A stretch of DNA of 5,157 bases from CAZUHN01 sp964620535 (GTDB taxonomy: Bacteria; UBA8248), in the NCBI GenBank assembly GCA_964620535.1, contig CAZUHN010000190.1, positions 1 through 5,157 on the forward strand, given 5' to 3'. A model generated the notes under the pieces. That model had not been told where the DNA came from. It saw only the letters and a program-made list of their open reading frames with translations, and ran no database searches. Both the position numbers and the translations under genes were made by a program. Shown here piece after piece: positions 1 to 5,157 of this stretch (position 1 is the stretch's first letter; every line of letters begins with the position of its first letter).

Positions 1-131
1 ACCCCTAGCGAACTTGAGGTAACTCTAACAATCTTCCGGCCCAAAGGCAAAACAATTCCCCGCCGGGTGTGCCCACACTGTCTTATCGCGGGGCGGAGGC
101 TGTCCGCGCGGGCAGATTCGGGTATATTTCA

Positions 132-170
132 CGGAAATTTACGGAAGGCCCGCTGCCGGAAATTTGCGGA
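132..170 (+). repeat. Two 14-bp direct repeats, each nearly palindromic, in the leader of the TMTC-like gene
   Basis: CGGAAATTTACGGA (132-145) and CGGAAATTTGCGGA (157-170) match at 13 of 14 positions with a 25-bp period. Each is centred on AAATTT. With flanking bases the second reads CCGGAAATTTGCGG, a palindrome with one mismatched pair. Such spaced, AT-centred palindromes are typical of regulator binding sites, and this pair lies 52-90 bases upstream of the ATG at 222. A TATATT box at 123-128 just upstream could be a -10 element, but no convincing -35 accompanies it. The repeat is seen directly; an operator role is inferred. Confidence 0.45.
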
Positions 171-201
171 GGGTCCCGGGGAGTAGAAAGAGTTATTGAG
201 A

Positions 202-211
202 GAAGGAAGGG
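202..211 (+). promoter_or_regulatory. Ribosome binding site of the TMTC-like gene
   Basis: GAAGGAAGGG is a purine-rich Shine-Dalgarno-like run ending 10 bases before the ATG at 222. It supports that start over the GTG at 69, which has no comparable upstream sequence. Confidence 0.55.
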
Positions 212-221
212 CGGTCTCGGG

Positions 222-2153
222 ATGAACCGGAACGAAAGGGAGAAGGCGCCCGCGCCGGCCTGGGGATGGCCCGCCGCCATCCTTCTCGCCGCCATCCTCG
301 CGAGTGCTCTGATGGTGGTCCGGGGCCAGGGTTTGGCCGGTACCCTCTCGAACCCCTTTCTGCATGACGACCTCACCGTCATCGGGATGAACCCCGCCGT
401 CCAGGAAAAGGGGCGCGCCCTCGAAGCCTTCACGATGGATTACTGGGCCATGCGGCAGGGGGACCGGCGCCGCGACCGCCTCTACCGGCCCCTCGTCACC
501 CTCTCCTTGGCCCTGAACCGCTCGGCCGGGGGAAACGCGCCTGGAGGCTACCGGGCGGCGAACATCGCTCTCCATGCAATCGCGAGCCTGCTCCTCTTCT
601 GGCTAGTCCTTCGGTTCGGCCTTGGTCCCTCGGCGGCCGGGGCCGTGGGAGTTCTCTTCGCTCTGCACCCCATCCACACCGAGCCGGTGAATGCCGTGGT
701 CGGGCGGGCCGACCTCCTTGCGGCGATCGGCGTCTTCGGCGGAATGGGCCTCCTGGTGGGAGGGGCGCTCCCGGGCCTCCGAAGACGCCGAGCGGCCTCC
801 GAGAAGGAAAAAATCGGGGAGGAAAAAACCGGCGGACTCTCCCGCCCCGTGTGCGCCGGGCTTCTGTTCGCCCTCGCCCTGCTCTCGAAGGAGATCGGGG
901 CCGCCCTCCTCATTTGGGCGGGGTTCTGGTGGCTGTGGTGCCGCGGCCCGCGGGAGGAGACTTTCGAGGGGCGGACGGGTGCGCTCCTCAAGGCCGCCTC
1001 CGCTTTGGGGGCCGTCCTCGGGGGGTATCTCCTCCTGCGCTATGCCGCCCTCGGAATGTGGGTCCGCCCGGTTTCTCCCTCCGTGCTCGACAACCCCCTG
1101 GCCCACGCCGCCTTGGGAGGGCGCATGCTCGGCGCCCTCGGGGTGCTGGGGCGCTATTTCGGACTCATCTTCTGGCCCTGGCCGCTTTCGATCGACTATT
1201 CCTACTCCCAGGTCATGCCCGCCGGCGCGGAGACGGCTCTTTGGGCCCTCTTGGGGGCGGCCCTTCTCCTCCTTTGGGCGGGGGCCGCATGGCGGTACCG
1301 CGCCGATTCGCCCGGGCTGGCCTTCGGGCTGACGCTGTTTCTCGCAGCTTATCTTCCCATCAGCAATCTGCTGATTCCCATCGGGACGGTGATGGCGGAA
1401 CGGCTTCTTTACCTTCCCTTGGCGGGGTTCCTCATCGCCGCCGTTCCGCAGGCGGGGCGCTTTCTCTCCGGCCGGGCCCCCGGCGTCCTCCTCGCTCTGG
1501 CGGGAATTCTTTTCGCAGGGCTGAGTTTTGCGCGGAACGGTGAATGGTCCACCCCGCTTCGGTTTTGGGAGAGCGCGGCGAAGTCCTCGCCCCGGAGCGC
1601 GCGGGCGCTCCAGGGCTACGGGCAATCCCTTTACGCGACCGGCCGTTTCCGGGAAGCCATCCCGCCCTTGGAGCGGGCGACCCGAATCTATCCGCGCTAC
1701 GACCCCGCCTGGGTGGACCTGGGGATTGCGCAGATGCAAAGCCGGAGGGAGAAAGAGGCCGAGGTTTCCCTCCGGCGCGCCTTGAAGTTCAACCCGGACT
1801 CGCCGGAGGGGCAGTTGAGCCTGGGGGTCCTGCTGGTGGGGACCGGCAGGCCGGAGAAGGGGCGCCACCATCTCGAAAAAGCCATCGCCCTCGATCCGAA
1901 CCTGGTCGAGGCACGGTTCAATCTGGGGACGCTTTACATGAAGGCGGGCGAGAACGCGAAAGCGATCCGGCATTTCCAGGCGGCGCTCTCCGTCGATCCC
2001 CGCAGGGAGGAGGTTCACCACAATCTCGCCATCGCCTATATGGTAAAAGGAGACCGCGCGCGGGCACGGGGTCACGCGCGCGAAGCCGAGCGCTTGGGGA
2101 TGCGGCTTCACCCGGGCCTCGCCAAGGCCCTTGGCCTGGAACCGCGCCCGTGA
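222..2153 (+). CDS. TMTC/DUF1736-like polytopic membrane glycosyltransferase with five C-terminal TPR repeats
   Basis: Probable GT-C-fold membrane glycosyltransferase resembling eukaryotic TMTC protein O-mannosyltransferases, which use a polyprenyl-phosphate-linked sugar on the outer membrane face; the bacterial acceptor is unknown. Residues 1-450 hold a first membrane helix at about 17-34 and many later hydrophobic segments. TMTC-like signatures are HDD (48-50, where the acidic pair sits in GT-C enzymes), YRPL (88-91), HPIHTE (149-154), LSKE (221-224), a DUF1736-like stretch with DNP (290-292) and WPWPLSIDYS (319-328), and SNLLIPIG then AERLLYLP (381-399). Five consecutive 34-residue TPRs follow: 459-492, 493-526, 527-560, 561-594 and 595-628. 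A 15-residue tail ends the protein. I chose the ATG at 222 because a purine-rich ribosome site lies upstream; a GTG at 69 would add 51 residues that do not look like protein. A charged loop (186-207) contains a small tandem repeat. Family assignment is firm on pattern; enzymatic activity is inferred. It could instead be a TPR membrane protein without transferase activity. Confidence 0.85.
   Translation: MNRNEREKAPAPAWGWPAAILLAAILASALMVVRGQGLAGTLSNPFLHDDLTVIGMNPAVQEKGRALEAFTMDYWAMRQGDRRRDRLYRPLVTLSLALNRSAGGNAPGGYRAANIALHAIASLLLFWLVLRFGLGPSAAGAVGVLFALHPIHTEPVNAVVGRADLLAAIGVFGGMGLLVGGALPGLRRRRAASEKEKIGEEKTGGLSRPVCAGLLFALALLSKEIGAALLIWAGFWWLWCRGPREETFEGRTGALLKAASALGAVLGGYLLLRYAALGMWVRPVSPSVLDNPLAHAALGGRMLGALGVLGRYFGLIFWPWPLSIDYSYSQVMPAGAETALWALLGAALLLLWAGAAWRYRADSPGLAFGLTLFLAAYLPISNLLIPIGTVMAERLLYLPLAGFLIAAVPQAGRFLSGRAPGVLLALAGILFAGLSFARNGEWSTPLRFWESAAKSSPRSARALQGYGQSLYATGRFREAIPPLERATRIYPRYDPAWVDLGIAQMQSRREKEAEVSLRRALKFNPDSPEGQLSLGVLLVGTGRPEKGRHHLEKAIALDPNLVEARFNLGTLYMKAGENAKAIRHFQAALSVDPRREEVHHNLAIAYMVKGDRARARGHAREAERLGMRLHPGLAKALGLEPRP
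803..832 (+). repeat. Tandem 15-bp near-duplication with two A6 runs inside the TMTC-like gene
   Basis: GAAGGAAAAAATCGG (803-817) is followed directly by GGAGGAAAAAACCGG (818-832), with 13 of 15 positions identical. It is in frame and encodes a charged loop (…KEKIGEEKTG…) between two hydrophobic segments. The A6 runs at 808-813 and 823-828 stand out in a very GC-rich gene. Confidence 0.7.
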
Positions 2154-2198
2154 GCGTTGCCGGGCAGGCGACCCGCCCCCTCCCGCCCGTGGGTGGAG

Positions 2199-2215
2199 TT
2201 CATCCGGTGGATGAA
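2199..2215. repeat. Perfect 7-bp inverted repeat in the intergenic region
   Basis: TTCATCC (2199-2205) and GGATGAA (2209-2215) are exact reverse complements separated by GGT. It lies 46 bases after the stop of the TMTC-like gene and 142 bases before the transporter start. No T-tract follows on the plus strand, so it is not a standard intrinsic terminator. It may be an operator or an mRNA hairpin, or chance. Confidence 0.35.
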
Positions 2216-2264
2216 GCGAAAAAGAGGTCTCTTCGGCCCGATTTCGATCGGCGCTGAGAAATAT

Positions 2265-2273
2265 TGGTATATT
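2265..2273 (+). promoter_or_regulatory. Candidate extended -10 promoter element upstream of the MATE gene
   Basis: TGGTATATT reads as an extended -10 (TGn then TATATT, one mismatch from TATAAT). It sits in a conspicuously AT-rich patch (about 2258-2282) of an otherwise GC-rich spacer, about 85 bases before the transporter ATG. Only a weak -35 (TTCGAT at 2243-2248, 19-bp spacer) is present, so the call rests on the extended -10 and on local composition. Confidence 0.3.
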
Positions 2274-2340
2274 GACCTCATATCGGCTCCCCTTAGACGG
2301 GCACACATTCGACCCTTCACTCGGGGAGGATTGGTCAGGC

Positions 2341-2376
2341 GTGCATCAAAATTTGAAATGGAAAATTCCGGTTTGA
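2341..2376 (+). CDS. Possible 11-codon leader peptide overlapping the MATE start
   Basis: A GTG at 2341 opens an 11-codon frame (VHQNLKWKIPV when the start codon is written as Val) ending with TGA at 2374-2376. It has the best Shine-Dalgarno in the area: GGAGGA (2325-2330), 10 bases upstream. It overlaps the first 19 bases of the transporter gene in another frame, an arrangement that can couple or gate translation. It may equally be accidental; there is no conserved-sequence evidence. If it is not translated, the ribosome site has no well-spaced start in the transporter frame. Confidence 0.2.
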   Translation: MHQNLKWKIPV

Positions 2377-3755
2377 GTATCCAAGCGAATCCCGTCCCCC
2401 CGCAAAAATCCCTTCGTTATGATTACACCAAAGGCTCCATCTCGCGGGGCATCGCCCGCCTGGGCGCACCCATCTTCGGCGAATCGGTCGCCTTCAACAC
2501 CGACTCCCTCGTGGAGGTATTCTGGGTGGGGCACCTCGGGCCAGAGTACCTCGCGGCCATGGCCCTGTCATTCATGTTGTTCATGTTCGTCAAGATGATG
2601 ACATACGGGATTCGCATAGTGGGCCAGGCGCTCGTTGCCCAGCGAATCGGCAAAGGCGATGAAGAAGGGGCCGCCCTTATGGCGGGGCAGGCCATTGCCA
2701 TTTCCTTTGTCCTGTCGCTCACGATTACTTTTCTTTGCCTTTGGTTTACTCCTTGGATTATTTCGCTCATGACGTCCGACCCCCGCCTCTTCCGGCTGGG
2801 CGTGGCGTATTTGTACGCGATTTTCGCGTTTTTTGTTGTCATCGACGCGGGCGCGTTGCTAGGGCATCTTCTCCGCGGGGCGGGCGAGGCAGGGTATGCC
2901 TTCATGGGCACGGCCGCGGGCACGATAGTCACTTTCATGTGCATGCCGCTTTTTATTTTTGGCGCGGGAGCCGTACCGCGCCTGGAATTGGCTGGAGTGG
3001 GGGTCGCGGTCGGGCTGGGGAGAATAGCGGGATTGGCGGTGGTGTTCTTCTTGATCTTGACGGGACGCACGCGGCTGCCTTTGCGATTTCGCCATTTGCG
3101 CCCGCGCGTCGAATGGGTGAAGTTGTTTGCCTCGCTCGCTTGGCCGGTCTCGACCCAAAACGTCCTCGAGGGGGGAGTGAACCTTGTCCTTCTAAGGATG
3201 CTGTCTGCCTTCGGTCCCTTCGTTTTGGCGGCTTGGGGGATCGGCAATCGGGTGGTTTTTGTGGCGCGGCAACCTGGTTTCGTCCTCCAGGTGGCCGTCC
3301 GGACCATGGTGGGCCAAAATCTCGGCGCGAACCTCCCCGAGCGGGCCAAATTGAGTATCCGGACTTCACTGATAGCAGCCATCGTTCTTTCGGTGATCAC
3401 AACCACTATCGTTTTTGTATGGGCGCCCGCGGTGGTCGCTTTCTTCGGCATGAAAGGGGAGGCGGCTTTGGTCGGTACGCTTTGTCTCCGGATACTGATC
3501 TGGGGCGTCGTTTTTGAAACGGCCTTCCGGGTCCTGACCGGGGCTTTTCAAGGGGCCGCGAATACCAAGCCGCCCATGATCGCCGATTTCGCCGGCCGGG
3601 GGGGGATTTTGCTCCCCGGCGCTTATCTGGTTTCGGCGGTTTTCGGTTACGGGGCGGCAGGAATCTGGTGGATGGTCGTGGGAAGCCAATTGGTGGGTTT
3701 TGCATCGCTCATTTTCTGGTTCCATGCGAAAAACCCTCTCTCTCGTAAACAGTAG
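2358..3755 (+). CDS. MATE family efflux transporter
   Basis: Inner-membrane multidrug and toxic-compound extrusion antiporter, which uses an H+ or Na+ gradient to export organic, often cationic, substrates; the substrate here is unknown. At 465 residues it is close to the family norm of about 450 and looks like a full two-lobed, 12-helix protein. The N-lobe has VGHLG (57-61), QRIGKGD (95-101) and LLRGAGEAGYAFMG (171-184). The C-lobe repeats the pattern with VGQNLGANLPERA (318-330) and LTGAFQGAANTKPPM (393-407). E53, six residues before H59 of VGHLG, sits where many MATE proteins have a membrane Asp; D49 lies one turn upstream (alignment by eye). Start choice: ATG 2358 leaves 33 residues before the first helix but lacks a nearby ribosome site. 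TTG 2331 abuts GGGAGGA with no spacing. Upstream frames to 2157 show poor coding character. Codon use is visibly less GC-biased than in the preceding gene. Family call secure; start uncertain. Confidence 0.9.
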   Translation: MENSGLSIQANPVPPQKSLRYDYTKGSISRGIARLGAPIFGESVAFNTDSLVEVFWVGHLGPEYLAAMALSFMLFMFVKMMTYGIRIVGQALVAQRIGKGDEEGAALMAGQAIAISFVLSLTITFLCLWFTPWIISLMTSDPRLFRLGVAYLYAIFAFFVVIDAGALLGHLLRGAGEAGYAFMGTAAGTIVTFMCMPLFIFGAGAVPRLELAGVGVAVGLGRIAGLAVVFFLILTGRTRLPLRFRHLRPRVEWVKLFASLAWPVSTQNVLEGGVNLVLLRMLSAFGPFVLAAWGIGNRVVFVARQPGFVLQVAVRTMVGQNLGANLPERAKLSIRTSLIAAIVLSVITTTIVFVWAPAVVAFFGMKGEAALVGTLCLRILIWGVVFETAFRVLTGAFQGAANTKPPMIADFAGRGGILLPGAYLVSAVFGYGAAGIWWMVVGSQLVGFASLIFWFHAKNPLSRKQ

Positions 3756-3892
3756 AGCGGTAATACCGTTTCTGCCCCAACTGGTTCGGGATGAGGCGCA
3801 AAGGCGGTGTCCCCCCTGCAAGAGAGGGAATCGGGATTGGAATTGCGAAATTGGACGGCCTTTTGCTGCGATGACTTAAGGACGAGAAGGGA
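3756..3892. other. Short intergenic spacer before the ketoacyl synthase gene
   Basis: This 137-base gap has no gene. It begins with a small CGGT-AAT-ACCG hairpin followed by TTTCT, too weak to call a terminator with confidence. It ends with the ribosome site of the next gene. I found no convincing -35/-10 pair. The synthase frame is closed by a TGA at 3872-3874. Confidence 0.5.
3878..3882 (+). promoter_or_regulatory. Ribosome binding site of the ketoacyl synthase gene
   Basis: AAGGA ends 10 bases before the ATG at 3893. A second purine run, GAGAAGGGA, is too close to the start to be the main site. With the in-frame TGA at 3872, this fixes the ATG at 3893 as the start. Confidence 0.5.
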
Positions 3893-5157
3893 ATGAGCCG
3901 CAGGCGAGTCGCCATTACGGGAATGGGAATGGTCACCCCCCTCGGGATGGGGGTGGAGAAGAACTGGGGGGCGGTGATCGCCGGCGAGTCCGGCATCGGT
4001 GAGGTCACCCGGTTCGATGCTTCCCGGCTCCCTTCGCGGATTGCCGGCGAGGTGAAGGATTTCCGGCCGCCGGACTTCATCGATCCGGATGATTTGGACG
4101 GAATGAGTCTATCCATCCAGTTCGCCCTGGCCGCGGCTGCCGAGGCGCTGGCGGACGCGGAAATATCCACTTCGTCCGATGGCGCGGGGGAGCGAATCGG
4201 AGTGAACGTGGGGGTGGGGCTGGCGCTGCAAGGGTGCCCCGATGCCCTGAAGAGCGCCGCGGAGAGAAAGGGGGGGAGCGTTTTCGGCCCGAGCTTCATT
4301 CCCAATTTGATGGGGCACATGGCGGCCAGCAATGTGGCGGAGCGTTGGAATTTCAGGGGTCCACTCGAATGCACGAGCACGGCCTGCGCGACGGGAACCC
4401 ATGCCATCGGCCTTGCGTATCACAGCGTCCAGAGAGGGGACGCGGACGTGATGGTGGCCGGGGGAACGGAGGCTTGCATCTTCGAACTCACGATGGGGGG
4501 GTTTTGCGCCATGCGCCTTCTCTCGGCGCGAAACGATGCCCCGAAGAAGGCCAGTCGCCCCTTCGACGCGGGCCGCGACGGGTTTGTGATCGGCGAAGGA
4601 GCCGGGATCGTGATCCTCGAAGATCTGGAGAGGGCCGAGGCGAGGGAAGCGAAGGTTTGGGCGGAGGTAACAGGATTCGGCCTGAGCGCGAATTCCCATC
4701 ACTTTATCCAGCCTGACCCGGACGGGGCAGGCCCGATCCTTGCCATGGAAATGGCGATCCGCGAGGCCGGCGTTCTCCCCGAAGAGGTGGACTATCTGAA
4801 TGCGCACGGAACGGCGACCGGGCCGAACGACGTGATTGAAACGCTCGCCATCAAACGCGTTTTTGGGGATCATGCCTACCGGCTCGGGGTGAGTTCCACG
4901 AAATCCATGACCGGCCACCTTCTCGGCGCCGCCGGCGCGGTGGAAACCATCTACACCGTCCTGGCGCTTCATCGCCAAATCCAGCCCCCCACGATCAATT
5001 ACTGCGAGCACGATCCAGACTGCGACCTGGACTATGTCCCCAACGAATCAAGAAAGGCGAGGCTGCGGAACGCGTTGAACAACTCCTTCGGCTTTGGGGG
5101 GCCGAACGCGAGCTTATTGCTCTCGCTGCCATCCCGCTTCACGGAGGCCCAGAACCG
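3893..5157 (+). CDS. FabF-type beta-ketoacyl-ACP synthase (KAS II family), 3' end cut by window edge
   Basis: Cytoplasmic condensing enzyme that joins an acyl chain on its active-site Cys to malonyl-ACP, with loss of CO2, extending fatty acids or polyketide-like chains. The 421 visible codons are uninterrupted and already exceed the usual FabF length (about 413), so only the last few residues are missing. Features in order: RRVAITGMGMVTPLG (3-17, typical N-terminus); nucleophile Cys165 in STACATG; PFDAGRDGFVIGEGAG (223-238); His305 in NAHGTATGPND; Lys337 and His342 in SSTKSMTGHLLGAAGAVE; NSFGFGG (397-403) near the C-terminus. The Cys-His-His triad and Lys are intact, so it should be an active synthase, not a chain-length factor. 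Around 269-274, HHFIQP replaces the common H-x-T-x-P pattern, which may affect pantetheine or substrate contacts. There is no acpP or fabG beside it in view, so housekeeping FabF and a specialised pathway enzyme both remain possible. Confidence 0.93.
   Translation, partial: MSRRRVAITGMGMVTPLGMGVEKNWGAVIAGESGIGEVTRFDASRLPSRIAGEVKDFRPPDFIDPDDLDGMSLSIQFALAAAAEALADAEISTSSDGAGERIGVNVGVGLALQGCPDALKSAAERKGGSVFGPSFIPNLMGHMAASNVAERWNFRGPLECTSTACATGTHAIGLAYHSVQRGDADVMVAGGTEACIFELTMGGFCAMRLLSARNDAPKKASRPFDAGRDGFVIGEGAGIVILEDLERAEAREAKVWAEVTGFGLSANSHHFIQPDPDGAGPILAMEMAIREAGVLPEEVDYLNAHGTATGPNDVIETLAIKRVFGDHAYRLGVSSTKSMTGHLLGAAGAVETIYTVLALHRQIQPPTINYCEHDPDCDLDYVPNESRKARLRNALNNSFGFGGPNASLLLSLPSRFTEAQN

Larger units (their letters stand above)
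1..221. other. Gene-free leader region
   Basis: No gene is supported here. One frame is open from a GTG at 69 into the first gene, but the encoded residues look unlike a signal peptide or domain, and the stretch contains the paired 14-bp elements and the ribosome site. Bases 1-68 hold no recognisable end of an upstream gene, and I see no strong terminator. A 5-bp stem (93-97 with 103-107) lacks a T-tract. Confidence 0.5.
2154..2357. other. Intergenic leader between the TMTC-like and MATE genes
   Basis: This 204-base spacer holds the inverted repeat at 2199-2215, a 5-bp stem with a TTCG loop (2238-2251), the extended -10-like box and the GGAGGA ribosome site. The transporter frame stays open through it from a TTG at 2157, but its codons (AGA, ATA, AGG, CGA) and the lack of hydrophobic or domain-like sequence argue against coding. 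I see no classic terminator with a T-tract. Confidence 0.5.

Noticed and set aside
93..107. GCGGA/TCCGC hairpin in the first leader
   Set aside because: A 5-bp GC stem without conserved context or a T-tract is unremarkable in GC-rich DNA.
69..221. N-terminal extension of the TMTC-like protein from a GTG at 69
   Set aside because: The 51 extra residues are not hydrophobic or domain-like, the region carries paired repeat elements, and a ribosome site directly precedes the ATG at 222.
2238..2251. CCGAT-TTCG-ATCGG hairpin as a terminator of the first gene
   Set aside because: The stem is five pairs with no following T-tract, and the TTCG loop is not closed by a C-G pair.
603..2306. A 567-codon open frame on the minus strand opposite the TMTC-like gene
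   Set aside because: The translation is rich in Pro, Gly, Arg and Glu with no domain pattern, while the plus strand has clear membrane and TPR signatures. It is the usual shadow of strong GC third-position bias.
2157..2357. N-terminal extension of the MATE transporter from TTG 2157 or ATG 2211
   Set aside because: The added residues are highly basic and unlike MATE N-termini, codon choice is poor, and the stretch contains promoter-like and inverted-repeat sequence.
3756..3773. Possible intrinsic terminator after the MATE gene (CGGT-AAT-ACCG then TTTCT)
   Set aside because: The stem has only four Watson-Crick core pairs and the T-run is three bases long; such a structure is expected by chance.
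3851..3879. Promoter for the ketoacyl synthase gene with TTGGAC as -35
   Set aside because: At the correct spacing the -10 position reads ACTTAA, which matches the consensus poorly.
4109..5011. A 300-codon open frame on the minus strand opposite the ketoacyl synthase gene
   Set aside because: It lies wholly antisense to a well-conserved enzyme with an intact active site, and its translation shows no recognisable motif.

Overview
The window is GC-rich DNA, estimated by eye at a little over 60% GC, from what looks like a Gram-negative-type bacterium. All three genes lie on the plus strand. G/C-ending codons dominate, most strongly in the first gene, and this explains the long false open frames on the minus strand. 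No rRNA, tRNA, insertion sequence, phage gene or CRISPR array is visible. Lineage cannot be fixed from the sequence. A TMTC-like membrane/TPR protein together with a MATE pump and a FabF-type synthase would fit a high-GC deltaproteobacterium-like or related uncultured phylum, but that is inference.

Layout: (1) Bases 1-221 are a probable non-coding leader. It holds two near-identical 14-bp elements (132-145 and 157-170), each close to palindromic, just upstream of the first gene. (2) Bases 222-2153 encode a 643-residue polytopic membrane protein with five C-terminal TPR repeats. Its membrane part carries the sequence signatures of the TMTC/DUF1736 O-mannosyltransferase-like GT-C family. (3) Bases 2154-2357 are an intergenic leader with a perfect 7-bp inverted repeat, an extended -10-like box, and a good Shine-Dalgarno sequence that points to a tiny GTG reading frame overlapping the next gene's start. 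(4) Bases 2358-3755 encode a MATE-family transporter of about 465 residues. (5) Bases 3756-3892 are a short spacer. (6) Bases 3893-5157 encode a FabF-type beta-ketoacyl-ACP synthase with an intact Cys-His-His triad and conserved Lys. The window edge cuts it a few residues before its end.

The genes are co-directional but separated by 204 and 136 bases, so each may have its own promoter; an operon is not demonstrated. No pathway obviously links them. A membrane glycosyltransferase, an exporter and a condensing enzyme could all serve envelope or secondary lipid chemistry, but this rests on adjacency alone. No clearly novel multi-gene system is visible. The most interesting signals are the bacterial TMTC-like protein and the small regulatory-looking structures in the two leaders.
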